Below, piece by piece: positions 11,933 to 22,740 of a stretch of 64,000 nt of DNA (position 1 is the first letter of the stretch; each line of letters begins with the position of its first letter). The stretch is from Congeria kusceri (Eukaryota; Mollusca; Bivalvia; Myida; Dreissenidae). The translations under genes were made by a program, and so were the position numbers. The notes under the pieces were generated by a model. That model saw only the letters and a list, made by a program, of their open reading frames with translations, was not told where the DNA came from and did no database searches. The DNA is taken from positions 27,087,927-27,151,926 of the forward strand of contig CM051030.1 of assembly GCA_027627225.1 (NCBI GenBank), in the 5' to 3' direction.

Positions 11933-12268
11933 CTAAAGCCAGACTGGAAGGGGTTTAAAATACTGTGTGTTCCAATAAGTGCTCAAGTCTATTTTGATCA
12001 TGATTTCTAATAATTTACTAGTGTGAGAAGTGAAACTTATTGGCCTATCAGATTTTGGATCTGATTTATCTTTTCCATGTTTTGGTACCTGTATCACTGT
12101 AGCCTGCTTCCACTCAAGCGGTATTAAACCCGTCGTGTACACCCTGTTGTACAATTCAAGCCAGAAGTATAAAATGTGATCGGACATGTTCTTAAACATC
12201 AGATAAGATAATCTATCAGGTCCCGTGGCAGAGTCCTTCCTGCTACCAATGGCTGCTTTTAGTTCCAA
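11933..12268 (-). pseudogene. LINE reverse transcriptase fingers remnant
   Basis: The frame contains KDSATGPDRLSYLMFK, then GLIPLEWKQATVIQVPK and DRPISFTSHTSKLLEIM. These match the conserved N-terminal RT blocks (PGPDGI, I-P-x-x-W-K, S-Y-R-P-I-S-L). It breaks off before the next block, with a shift near 11930. Confidence 0.85.
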
Positions 12269-12663
12269 AATAGAAAATGGTGATTTAATGGGCAGCTATA
12301 ATCCCCAGGCTCAGTTAAAATGTGTTTATTGTGTGATGCAAACAGTTTTTGATGGTCCAAAGTTTCAGAAGGCAGTTTGAATCACTAGATACAGATTTGA
12401 AATGTTGGACCAAAAATGAGCCTTGTCTCTTGGAGTACAGGCAATTTCGCCTTTAAATTTAAAAAAACGTAGATGCACAGGACAGTATGGAATTCCTTTA
12501 ATCCTGTGAATTTTTTGCCCAAACTGCTTAGTAGTAGAGTGTTTAGTATCAATGGATTCACATAATTATTTCCAATTTTGTTTTTTTGCTTCCAGAATGA
12601 CCTGCTTCGCAGTGTTTTTGAGAGACCTATAGGTTTAAGATAATGCTCCGCGGGGTTATTTTT

Positions 12664-14066
12664 AGCTCACCTGAGAATAAAGCGCTCGTTGAGCTATTGG
12701 GGACCTCTCTGGCGTCGTCCGTCGTCCATCGTCCGTCATTCGTATGCCATCAACAATTCGGACCGTTATCGCGATAAAGACTACATTTTGTATTCAATCT
12801 TGACCTAACTTGCACAGTTTTTGTATGACCATAAAATCTCGGATGGGTTTGTAACACCAGAGTAATTGCCCCTTTTTCATGCAAAAAAAGGGCAAACATG
12901 CCCTTTTCCAACCAATCTGAACGAAACTTTCACAGTTTGTGTATGACCATTAGATCTCAGCAGACGCCAAAAATGGGCCAGTGTTATTGCCCTTTGTTTA
13001 TTAAAAAAATATACAAAAATGGATATTATTCAAGATAGAGACTTCATTTTTTATCCAATCTTCACCAATCTTGCACAGTTTGTCTATTACCAACATATTA
13101 CAGTAGAAGTTGAATGTAAGCCAGATCAGACCGGAAATACCATAGTTATTGCCCTCTGTTTGAGAAAAAAATATGCTTAAATGGACATTATTCAGGATAG
13201 AGACTTCATTTTTCATCCAATCTTCACCAATCTTGCACAGTTTGTCTATGACCATAAGATTACAGGTGAAGATGAATATAAGCAGGATCGGACTAGAAAT
13301 ACCAGAGTTATTGCAATTTGTTTGTGAAAAAAAAATGCAAAAATGGATATTATTCAGGATAGAGACTTTATTTTTCATCCAATCTTCACCAATAGTATAC
13401 AGTTTGTCTATGAATGTAAGACTAAAGGTGAAATCGAATATGAGTATGATCGGGCCAGAAAAATGGTATTGCCCCTTGTGTTTGGAAAAAAACATCAACA
13501 AGTTATTAATTATTGGCTTGCACACACGATGTTTTGTTCAATGTTGACCAAACTTTCACAGTTTGCGCATGACCATAACAATTGATTGATACTATTTGAT
13601 TTCCAACAGTTGCAAGATTTGCATGCTGTTATTTGAACATGCAACATTGATGTCTTCAGAGCCTGCATTAACATCATTTATCATCATTGGACAGAAAATT
13701 ATCGAAGAAAAAGCAAAACTTTACCTTATAGCACAGCCATAATAGTTCTCCAAAACTGTTTGCAAAAAAGACATCGAAATCTACTGTTTGTGCATTTTCC
13801 AGACTTGTCAATGACTAAATGAAAAAGGGTCAGGTAAGAATATCGAGAAAAATGATTTGAGAACCATTAGCGCAAAAACGCACATCCACTACCCAACTCA
13901 TACTTTAGTTAGCCCATTGCACTAACCGATGTTTTAAATCCAAATTGATCCTATCCCACTCTGCGTATTGTTCAGATACCTTAATTTTCAAACCTGTCAC
14001 AACAGTATGGTCTTCATCTGTACCAGTTCTCAGGTGAGCGCTTTGGGCCATCATGGTACTCTTGTT
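12664..14066 (+). mobile_element. Core-repeat element family B (HINE/pearl-like), nested in LINE
   Basis: It starts after a T run with a hairpin-forming AGCTCACCTGAG...CGTTGAGCT and ends CAGGTGAGC...GGGCCATCATGGTACTCTTGTT. Inside are about three copies of a roughly 160 bp core (13019, 13182 and 13340) containing ATTATTCAGGATAGAGACTT and CAATCTTCACCAATCTTGCA, and then a unique 3' part. There is no protein; frames at 13001-13585 are the core read through. LINE coding sequence resumes in phase on either side (ALKIF / KNNPAEHYL), so the element inserted into the LINE. Hairpin-plus-CTTGTT ends, T-rich targets and no target duplication fit Helentron-associated elements. Confidence 0.8.
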
Positions 14067-14182
14067 AAAAATTTTTAGAGCTATTTTCCAGTCCTGTACA
14101 GCCTTGGCGCATTCATCGCTCCACCACTATACTGATTTCTGAAGTTTATTCTGGCCGGAAGAGACCGGGATGCTTCATTCAG
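14067..14182 (-). pseudogene. LINE linker between endonuclease and RT
   Basis: Minus-strand translation gives WWSDECAKAVQDWKIAL, the conserved W-W-x-x-E-C linker of LINE ORF2. It runs up to the insertion point of the family B element and continues beyond it at 12660. Confidence 0.7.
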
Positions 14183-14560
14183 CTATGGACAGCAGTTTTT
14201 ATTAGTCGTATTTTGGAAATATTGAAGAGGGTCATGAGTATCTGCCATGGATAGATCTGCACAGAGGTCCCTAAACTGATCCCAGTTTGCCTTATTAAAT
14301 CTAAATTTAGGTTCTCTTGAGCCCTGGGTATCAGTTCCCTGTGTAATATAGTTACACGGGGTGACTGTTTGAGGGAAGTGGTCAGATCCTAGGCTATCGG
14401 GTAACGGGGGCAGAAGTGCTAGAAAGCTCAAGGCTGGCTACGGTGAAGTCTATATGTGTCATAACGCCTGTGTAGTCAAGCGTGGTTGGCGAACCGTCAT
14501 TGAGTAAACTTTTGATAAACGTTTCGATTGGCCGACCGATTTCCCCTTGTCATTCTAAAT
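14183..14560 (-). pseudogene. LINE AP-endonuclease C-terminal remnant
   Basis: From about 14560 down, one frame reads LLNDGSPTTLD and GVMTHIDFTVASLEL. After a shift, 14431-14183 reads LGSDHFPQTV, holding the S-D-H catalytic motif of AP-endonuclease-type LINE nucleases, then REPKFRFNKANWDQF. The N-terminal half, including the Q-E-T-H motif, is absent, so the copy is 5'-truncated near 14560. Confidence 0.8.
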
Positions 14561-14561
14561 A

Positions 14562-15160
14562 GGTCAATCCGTTTTTAACATCTTTCTTGCACAGACACTG
14601 AGCTGTTTTATTGCTACAGTCCGTAAAATTTTGCAAGTGAGAACCGTTATAAACATGGACTAATCGATTCAGGTAAAATAAACAATTTAAAGTGCAAACG
14701 ATTACAGCGTGTTTGTAAACTGAAAACCATGATTCACCCTATTTACAATAAATGGTTAATCCGCTCATTATCAACAAAATTTAACCCGACTATACTTTTA
14801 ATTCTTATTTACGTACATTTCCAACACACAATATTTAGTTATCATAATAAATAGCGAATATTTTACAAAGTAACATACAAAATAATGTCAATATAAATCG
14901 TTGTGTCATAAATATAACACAGAGTACTAGTACCATTAAAATGGTGTTGTTATTTTTGACACTATTCTGTATTATGTAAACTAAGATTTTTATCCCCACA
15001 TAGATTTTTAATATTATGGCACCGTATCCACACTGCACTCTTTATACACGTTGTGAATTCCCATAGTGGAATAGTTATAATAACTCTGATACTATGTTAA
15101 GCAGTTTGCTCGGGCAATGGTTTAAAACCGAAGTCCCGAGGGTAAACAACCTAATATCGT
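14562..15160 (-). repeat. Dispersed repeat A, copy 2 (partial)
   Basis: The right part (15085-15155) has GTTAAGCAGTTTGCTCGGG, then GAAGTCCCGAGGGTAAACAA, matching 23890-23945 in the same order and 6185-6215 inverted. The left edge has AGGTCAATCCGTTTTT, also found at 6031. It abuts the truncated 5' end of the LINE. No coding is seen. Confidence 0.55.
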
Positions 15161-16185
15161 CGTCATCACCGTACATGTGGAGGGTGTGTACAGTAACCGT
15201 ATGACATTGACCAATACTGACCTATCTGAACAACAATAACGTTATTCATACTGCCGAATATTTTTCTGTTTCATTTTTTGTTTAAGAGGAAGTGCTAACT
15301 GCACATCGTTCGCGATATAGATAACCAAATTTGTTGTTATGCTCTACGAAACTTTTATTCAAAAGTACAAATCTCAATGTTCTCTGCGCTACAAAGTTTT
15401 TATACGGCAATCAATACGCCCACGCTTTCCGTGAGGATGACGTGACGTTGTACATGTCAGCTTAATGTTCGCGCGCTTTTATAGCAGAACAAAGGATTTA
15501 CATGAAATACATGTGCAGTTTAATTGTAAATAGGATTCGTGTTGACGTCATGTGAACAGTAAAATTCGGATCGGCGTTTCTGATTTGGAATTTATAATAC
15601 GCAATTTGAAATTTTTTACAAGGAATGATATTATATTTTATTTAAAAATGGAATATTTTACATATGGATATAACACATTGTGGACGTTAACAACAATGCA
15701 AAAGGTGAGTAAATTACGTGTATGTTTTGCGATCGTGAAAATAGGCTAGTATATACATGTATATCTATATGTACATGAATGACCTGACAAGTTATATCGC
15801 GAAACGGCTATATCGCGATCGCAATCCATGCGATATAACGGATCTGCAGTGTAGTACTGAATAACAAATGCAAGAGAAAATATTAGGAAGTATTATAAAT
15901 AAAGTGGTCAGAGTTGATAATTACGCAAAGAACAGTACTAAGATAAATACTATATGAGATGCCATTAGGCTGTGGATTAATGTTATTTTCAGCTAAATTT
16001 GAAGCCAACTGGAATTAAAAAAAATTCGAATTATCTTCAGCATCATTTCTGTGGAACACTGGAACAAACATATTAGTGTTTTTTCATAATTATGGTGATT
16101 TTGACATAATTTATTTACCACCTTGGTCGGAATGTTACTATTCCAGAGGTAAATATTTATGCATAATTTAGTAGATCCTTCGGTC
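15161..16185. other. Unassigned sequence with TATATCGCG motif cluster
   Basis: No exon is seen. At 15790-15857 several TATATCGCGA motifs end in CGGATCTGCAGTGTAGT. This is the inverted equivalent of CACTGCAGATCCGTTATATCGC at 2716, so it is probably one end of a related DNA element. The rest shows nothing recognisable. Confidence 0.4.
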
Positions 16186-16780
16186 TGTGGGTCTATTGGT
16201 TTTCATGGTTTCCGGATGATAACTCAAGTAAAGCTTGACATATTCAAATAATATTTGGTACACATGTGTAACCTCATAGAATACAGGTCTAGTTTGAGAG
16301 AGTTGTGGCCCTTTTCGACTTAAATTCCCTAAAATCATGGTTTCCGGATGATAACTCTAGACTGGCTAGACATATTCAAATAAATCTTGGTACACATGTT
16401 ATTATAAAAAATGCAGGTCAAGTATGACTTTGATAACAAACCACTAAATTTTGACAGAGTTAGGCTCCCTTTTTGACTTAAATTCCCTAAAAGCATGGTT
16501 TCCAGACGAAAACTCAAGAATGACTTGACACATTCAAACAATTTTTGCTACACATGTGTAACATCATAAAAAACAATTCAAGTTCGACTTTGGTTATAAA
16601 CCACTAAATATTGACAGAGTTATGGCTCCAATTGAAATAAAATTTTTCCAAATACACTGTTAAACATTTCAAATTATTATAGCATTCTCATTGTGCCCAT
16701 TTCTTTTGAATGGGCGCCATAATTTTGTGACAAGGCCATATTATGGGTGTATATCCATCACTCATGTGACAATTCTAGTT
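16186..16780 (+). mobile_element. Core-repeat element family E, 5'-truncated
   Basis: About three and a half copies of a 130-160 bp core with GGTTTCCGGATGATAACTC, TTGGTACACATGTGTAAC and TTGACAGAGTTATGG. It ends CCATATTATGGGTGTAT...CACTCATGTGACAATTCTAGTTTT, like the other E copies. The 5' end with its inverted-repeat start is missing. Non-coding. Confidence 0.75.
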
Positions 16781-16849
16781 TTATTATGTAGATCAAATAA
16801 AATGTGAATATCAGTTTACTATTTCGACTTTAACATATTGGATTGAATT

Positions 16850-17240
16850 ATGGAAAACTGAGCTATGTCATGGAAAAATCATGGACAAATCATGGAATTT
16901 CGGTTTCAGCTAGAGGACACATTTATAGCCCAATCATCATGAAATTTCCTAAGAACATTTGTCCAAATTATATCTTGGACCAGTACGAAACTGGGTCACG
17001 TGAGTCAACAACTAGGTCACCAGGCTATACTGAAGAAAAATATTGTGAACACTCTAGAGGCGACATTTATAGCCCAATCATCATGAAACTTGCTCAGAAC
17101 AGTTGTCCCAATGATACCTCGGACAAGTTCAAAACTGGGTCATGTGGGGTCAGAAACTAACCAGGCCAAATTGAAAAAAGCTTGTGAACACGATAGATGC
17201 CGCATTTATAGCCAAATCATCATGAAACTTGCACATTCGT
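16850..17240 (+). repeat. Core-repeat array family I, about 142 bp unit
   Basis: GACATTTATAGCCCAATCAT recurs at about 16917, 17059 and 17201, with ATCATCATGAAACTTGC and GTCCCAATGATACC between. The same unit appears as a fragment near 23950-24010. The frame at 16843-17160 is this array read through. Element ends were not recognised. Confidence 0.75.
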
Positions 17241-17867
17241 AATTTCCGGCTGTCATTTTCCGCAGAGATAAATATAAACAAAGAAAAATAACCGCAAAGA
17301 TATTGAAGAAGACATCCTGAGCGAACAATCAAAGACTAGGTTAACTCCAGCCACCACCATCCACGCTGCACATATAGTCCTTCCCTTGCCCGTTTCTCCT
17401 TTTTATTTATTTTTTTATTTTTCTAAACTTGCACCTTTTCGGACATCATTTGGTATCCGCAATTTTTCTTTGGCAAGTCCTTTCCTATTATAATAAGAAC
17501 ATTACCAAATGACTTTCTGCTTTATTATAGCATATTTGAGACGGTTTGGGTTATTAACAGGTGCGGTGCTATTGTTTTATAAGCTATATTTAAGTTATAT
17601 TTAGTTCAGTTGTATTAGTTAAAATTAGGGATATTATTGTAAACCTTTACTTAACTATTAAATATTGCCTGTCATTTAGTACTACCATATTAAGTGAATT
17701 TGCACTATTCCCATCATCCCTTCCTTCTTCCTTTAGTCTTGTCCTGGGCAAATTACACGTACTATATACCTTTACATAATTATTGACACGTTATACATGT
17801 ATTACACGCATTTACTTATACACGTTCAATATACGCTTTTTCTGACACGCTATACGTTATTCCTACC
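17241..17867 (+). other. Possible 5' untranslated region of the + strand LINE
   Basis: No coding sequence. It precedes an ATG at 17868 at the head of the LINE ORF1-like region, so part of it may be LINE 5' UTR. I cannot place the LINE start. Confidence 0.35.
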
Positions 17868-18760
17868 ATGCCCGGGAGCACAAGACCGTTAAGGGTCGGA
17901 GCTCAAACCTGTCTCCTCTACAAGGGGAGGCGCTTTGGGGGCAGGATGCACATCACCTGTCCCACAATATTATGCCCTTCAAGTGCCTCCTCCAGTCATT
18001 CGGAAGTGTAGGTAAATTGACCTCCCTCTTTACTATCTTTTAGCTGGCCTCGTGTTTGACTAAGAAACTCCTCGGACTTATTGAGTGGTCTGTGCCTCTT
18101 TCCTCTGGTTGTGTTCTTCTACAGCTAAAGTCAGCACAGGCGCTCACCAATATCCTTTCCAAAGGAGTATTCAAACGTGGTGAAGTCGCGGTCCGGTCCT
18201 TAATGACGTCAAACTTGAGGTCCGCCTCAAGTCTTATAGCAGGGATCCCGGAGAACCAGGACCTTCAAGAACTTCAAGGATGCCTTCATTTTCTCCTTGC
18301 GTCTACTGGTAGTTTTATTATTACCAAATTAGGGCAGGTTGAGCCCTGTAGGCCACCCCCTCCTGGTTTTCCGAGGATGGTTAATTTTACTGTTCGCGCT
18401 TCTACATCCGTCCCATACAAGGTCTCCATTACAGATACTAATATCACGCTGGACGTCAATCCTTGCCCCGTTCCCCTGTCAGATGCTATCGCTGACAGGG
18501 ATACGGACACACTGCCAGCGGGGGTAAATGTCCCTACCTTTCTATTTGTTGCCGCTGTGCCGGTACCCGGTGTCAGTGCACCCGCAATATCCGCAGATGT
18601 GTTAACTGCGGTGGCCCGCACTCTGCCGCCTGCCAAGGCTGTCCAACATATAAGAGAGCATGCATCATTGCCTCTTATGCCAGTTTTCACGGTGTTTCTT
18701 GGTCTGAGGCAGAGTGTAAGCTATTTGCACCTGATACTGTGATCCACAAGGGGGGCACAC
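17868..18760 (+). pseudogene. LINE ORF1 (gag-like, CCHC zinc knuckles), broken
   Basis: Frame 18056-18742 carries LKSAQALTNILSKGVF and SLIAGIPENQDLQELQ, typical of LINE ORF1 N-terminal parts. After a shift, the frame from 18481 reads RCYR, a stop, QGYGHTASGGKCPYLSICC and then CVNCGGPHSAACQGCP-TYK. These are the Cys/His knuckles that bind nucleic acid. The second Cys of the first knuckle has become a stop. The upstream ATG at 17868 opens a short frame that ends before 18056. The protein would coat LINE RNA in the cytoplasm. Confidence 0.8.
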
Positions 18761-19184
18761 CCACCATCAACAACCGACTCCAGGTCTTCATCCCAACATG
18801 CCGCCCCCGGTCCTAGCACGCCCGATACCAGGATCGTATATTATTTAGTTAAGGGGTCAGTGGGTAAGGTTACCCCCCCTCAACTGGTATGTAGCGCCCC
18901 ACTTGCACAGGTTATTCCTCCCTTGGAGGCGGTTGCACAACATACACCTGCAACCCCCCCCCCTGTTTCACCTAATCAGGGGATCATACCCAATCAGTGA
19001 CGCCCTCCTGAGGGTTCCAGAGGGTCTTTCCCGTTGTCAGATAGTAGCAGCAGCACATGTTTCGGCTATACGATTTCCCACAACTCACTCTTTAACGTAA
19101 CAGGGAATGACTCGCTGGTATCGGTGCACTCTAGAATACTGGAGAATCTGAAATCGGACGTCTGCAAAATAGAGGAGAATCCTT

Positions 19185-19310
19185 GGTTAGTGTGCCCCCT
19201 AACCGTCCCAGAATGGTCAACACACAGACATTCCCTATGAGTTCTCCTGCCTTTGATAACAGCAGGTGCAATTTGCTTTCAGGAGACTCATAAATTACAT
19301 TAAAATCAAA
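19185..19310 (+). pseudogene. LINE endonuclease N-terminal scrap
   Basis: Translation near 19267 gives AICFQETHKL, the Q-E-T-H motif with the catalytic Glu of the AP-endonuclease domain. The domain stops at once, and by about 19370 the sequence is already RT palm. About 400-500 residues of endonuclease, linker and RT fingers are therefore deleted. Confidence 0.7.
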
Positions 19311-19339
19311 GATCCGTCAGCAACAGGTCACCGCTATCG

Positions 19340-19706
19340 CCATATCCATCTCAGCGATCTCAGAAAATTCAGGTCAACGTCGATGGGGAGTTATCAGATG
19401 AAGCCATAACTGACCGCGGAATCCCCCAGGGGTCCGTAATATACCCATGATCTTTATTAACCGTCAAAGACACAAGACTCAGGAATGGTTAACTCCCAGT
19501 TTGCCGATTATTCCGGCACTTGGTTAAAGGGGTCTAATATGTCATGCCTGCAAAAGAGGGCTCAAGCAGGTCTAGACTCTATATGGAAATGGTCAATAGA
19601 AGGGGGATTTAAAATATCACCATCCAAAACAGTAGGTATGTTATTTGGCGACCAAATTAAGCACTCTTTGGACTTATATTTAGGCGGCACCAAAATTGTT
19701 TTTTAA
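19340..19706 (+). pseudogene. LINE RT palm with mutated active site
   Basis: Around 19370-19445 the frame reads IQVNVDGELSDEAITDRG and IPQGSVIYP, then a stop. From 19485 it reads MVNSQFADYSGTWLKG and GLDSIWKWSIEGGFKISPSK. The catalytic box is FADY instead of [FY]xDD, so this copy cannot polymerise. The segment is homologous to 11450-11880 of the minus-strand LINE. Confidence 0.85.
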
Positions 19707-19712
19707 AAAGTA

Positions 19713-20430
19713 GTGAAATTTCTAGGTATGTACCTGGATAAACAGTTAAACTTTATTTACCACTTTAAATATTTGGCTGAAAGGGACTTAAATTTAATCA
19801 GAATGTTAAGAGGCACAGGTTTAGGTTCTGATAAAAATAGCCTCTTACTTCTCTACAACTCCCTTATTCGTCCAAAGATAGATGATGGAGCCCAAATCTA
19901 TGCATGTGCAACGCCAAACACCCTTAAAATGGTAGATGCCATTCAGAACAAGGCATTTAGGACAGCTCTGATGGCCCTGAAATGTACCCCTAGTGACATG
20001 CTTGAGGAGGAGGCGGGCATGCTGCCTCTGAGTCTGCACTGCAAGCAGCAGTCTATTAATATCTGGGCCAGAGCCATGTCCCGGCATGGTTCAAACCCCG
20101 TAAACCAGCTTGTCGGGACTGGCACCTTCGTCAAGGGTAAAATACTAAAGCGAAAGCATGTAGCCCACCTACTGCTACAGTGCAACACCTTTACAGGGCA
20201 GAGGGACCAGCTCCAGGCTGCATTGCACTCCCATGGACTAGTTTTAAACCTTACCAACATGCTAGACCCCAAGGGAGCGACCAGGGGCCTGGTTTTTTCT
20301 GCCCTGACAAAATTCTTATTAGGCTGTCAGCTAACTGTCAGACTGTCAGATCTAGGTCATTGGTGGGAGGGGGGGTGGAGCAGTCAAACCCCAACCAACT
20401 TGAATGCAGTGTCTGTAATTGTTTTTATTA
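19713..20430 (+). pseudogene. LINE ORF2 thumb fused to C-terminus, RNase H deleted
   Basis: The frame reads VVKFLGMYLDKQLNFIYHF, LIRPKIDDGAQIYACATP, LEEEAGMLPLSLHCK, GTGTFVKGKILKRKHVA and then directly HLLLQCNTFTGQRDQL and LDPKGATRGLVFSALTKFL. In the minus-strand relative, the stretch after KKKHVA is followed by RNase H before the C-terminus. Here the two ends are joined in frame, so the RNase H domain was removed by a clean deletion near 20165. Confidence 0.8.
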
Positions 20431-20502
20431 GTTATGCGATACCTTACAGTTTCTGTATACATTTTTTATTGCAGTGTCCCTCTATGAGTTTTCAATGCTA
20501 AT

Positions 20503-21905
20503 CAGGGTTTCCCGAAGGATATCTTTAAGGAATGTCGGCATCCCCGACATCATCCCCCGCGACAAAAATCGGCTCAACCACCCCCCTCTAGATTATTTCA
20601 ATCTGACCCATTAGTTTCGCCCTAAATCGGCCGCTCAGTTTGGCTCAATCTTCTCGAAATCGGCCGCATCGCCCGACCCCAGCTCCCCGAAATCGGCTGA
20701 AACGCTTGAACCCACCTTCCCAAAATCGGCCTTATTGCGCGACCCCACCTTTACGAAATCGGTTGCAACGTTCGTTAGCCAGGCGGCAATCAAATCGAAA
20801 GTATTGCTTTAACTACTGCCCTTTATCGCTTAAACTACCTAGCTTTTTGCTCGACCGGCACCTCTCTTTGCATTATCTTTAATTTGGGAATTCTAACTTT
20901 TATAAAACTGAAACTAATAAAAATATTTCTCCTACTAAAATCGCAAAAACCACGGTTTCTTCATTGAATAAATACGTGTTGACAATCTTCTTGGAGGCAG
21001 TGTACATAAAAATACTAGGCTGCATTTGTTTATGGTTTTGTTCAATCATACATGGTTTTGTTGAAAAGCCTTGAGATTTGGTCATGACCGCTAGTTTTTT
21101 TGCGTTTATTTTTTAAAAACTTTTTTTACTTCATTAATTGTTTTCTGATGCGAAAGAAATCAATCGTTAATTTCAGTTATTCTACATGCGGACATTAAAA
21201 GCCGAAAAATCACAGTTGTTTTTTAAATACTGGAATATGCGGTTCCTAGTCGACATAAAATACGGTCCTGTATCTCCATGTAACAAGCGTGTTTTCCTAC
21301 AAAAGCGTGCACAAATTTACAAAAGCGCGCGAAAATTATGTTGCCATGCACTGGCCACATGCTTAATTGCAGTGTTTATGTAAACAAAATTAAGTTTGAC
21401 GACGTTAAATTGTGTTTTAAAATGAGGCTCTATATTACATTATTCGTTAGCTTATTTTTGATTGTCAATTTGCGAAATGGATAAGAAAATTACCGGGATG
21501 AACTACAACGTTAAAATTAATAATCAAATGTTTTAAAATGCCTGTTCACTTTTCCCGGCAATGCTAGTATTTGCTAGTATTTGTTGTAAAACACTATTTT
21601 ATATATAAATAAGGTATAAACTTCGCCCTAAAATCGCCGTATTTGATTGTCTGATGAGATCTTTGTGGGCGGGACTACACAGTTCAGTCACTTGTTAAAC
21701 ACATTGTTAGAAAACAGACCTTATCGATCATTACGGTGTTCGTTTATGGCCCTGTGGTTACAGATCGGTGTAATAGATAATGGGATTAAGGGTTATCATT
21801 TGAAAATTAAAGCATGTCGGCATTATTTAAGCATGTTGGCAAATAAGTAACTGCTTTGAAGGCATGTCGGGCCCAACAAGCGAAAGAGGCCTGCAGGAAA
21901 CCCTG
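20503..21905. mobile_element. Non-autonomous hAT-like DNA transposon
   Basis: The left end CAGGGTTTCCCGAAGG and the inverted right end CAGGGTTTCCTGCAGG match 14 of 16. CTAAT directly flanks both sides (20498-20502 and 21906-21910), giving a 5 bp target-site duplication. CAGGG termini are typical of hAT elements. Most make 8 bp duplications, although 5-6 bp hAT subgroups are known. Subterminal ATGTCGG motifs recur at both ends. No transposase frame is present. It sits in or just after the LINE tail. Confidence 0.8.
20560..20780 (+). repeat. Minisatellite, about 32-36 bp unit
   Basis: AAATCGGC recurs at about 20567, 20625, 20659, 20691, 20725 and 20757 with Pro-rich spacers such as CGACCCCA. 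It lies inside the hAT-like element. The Arg/Pro-rich frame at 20640-20882 is this repeat read as codons. Confidence 0.75.
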
Positions 21906-21910
21906 CTAAT

Positions 21911-22740
21911 TATTGTTTTAATTTTTATTTGGAAACTATGGAATTCCATGGCCTTTTCTAAACCAGGTCAATGGTATTGATTGATCTGATATTTCTTATT
22001 GTAAACAATTTTCCAGACGAGAGCATTACCCTAGTACACCATTTACATTGTTTCAGCTTCTTAATAAGCCCCCTTTTTATTGCAGTTTTTAATAATCAGA
22101 AAGGGCGGGCCGTCCATTTTCCTGGGTACAGTTGACTACATTGCACCCCCTCCCTTCCCCTCTGACACCCCCCTTCCCCTCTCATCCTCAAAGAACCACG
22201 TCGGACTGGAGTGCACGGCGCAAGGATCTAAGAGCCTTGCAATTATTTTCATTCAGTCTTATCGAAACCAATACCATTTAATTGATATTGGAGTTTTTAA
22301 TATTATTACCGTTGGCATGCTGTGATAGGTACAGTGTCCACTACTGTATTTTATTTATATATTCATATCCATTTTTACACTCTGGATATGACCCTTTGCA
22401 AGCTTTTTATCAGGGATTAGTTAAAATCCCATATTATAGTCAATTTTTACCTAGTTGGTATCATTTTCTACCTGAATTAGTCAACTGTTAAAGATTTTAT
22501 GTCTTTTTTGCATTTTTTGCTTACTTTTAAATAATTTAGTCTAGCCGTGCACTCCCTCTGGTCCGGGGACACAACTCCAATAGATATACCTTCACCCATT
22601 CAATTATCTCCCCTTCTTTCCAACCCAGTTCCCCAACACCGCTTGCCTCCCAATCCTACACTTCCAATATACCATTTTATCCTTTCCAGGGTGGCAATAT
22701 GTCTTTTATCTAGCACATTTCTGTGTATTTAGTGATATTT
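21911..22740. other. Unassigned; possibly LINE 3' flank
   Basis: It follows the right target duplication of the hAT-like element and could hold the interrupted LINE 3' tail. CT-rich blocks occur at 22140-22190 and 22600-22680. No exon or repeat end is recognised. Confidence 0.35.

Larger units (their letters stand above)
9780..14560 (-). mobile_element. Dead LINE (non-LTR retrotransposon) with EN, RT and RNase H
   Basis: On the minus strand, from high to low coordinates, are the remains of one ORF2: the AP-endonuclease C-terminal part with its SDH motif (14560-14183), a linker (14170-14067, continuing 12660-12280), reverse transcriptase (12268-11450), thumb/connection (11390-10746), RNase H (10665-10290) and a Cys/His-bearing C-terminus (10218-9840). 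Many frameshifts and stops break it. The RNase H and zinc-knuckle style place it near the I/Jockey-type LINEs. I cannot fix the clade. The 5' end (ORF1 and the EN start) is missing. A core-repeat element (12664-14066) has split it. The exact ends are uncertain and no poly-A tail was seen. Confidence 0.85.
17868..20502 (+). mobile_element. Dead, internally deleted LINE on the + strand
   Basis: Parts in order are ORF1-like coding (17868-18760) with zinc knuckles, an endonuclease start (about 19263-19300), RT palm (about 19370-19706), thumb/connection (19713-20165) and ORF2 C-terminus (20166-20400). RT fingers, most of the endonuclease and the whole RNase H are missing, although the minus-strand relative has them. 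Stops and frameshifts are frequent. A hAT-like element has inserted at the right end, and the true 3' end may lie beyond 21905. Confidence 0.8.

Noticed and set aside
13001..13585. Long overlapping frames on both strands
   Set aside because: Internal repeats of about 53 residues show that this is the non-coding core array of the family B element.
18286..18690. 134-codon minus-strand frame
   Set aside because: It is the shadow of the LINE ORF1 region, whose zinc knuckles are on the + strand.
20640..20882. Arg/Pro-rich 80-codon frame
   Set aside because: It is produced by the minisatellite of about 33 bp unit inside the hAT-like element.
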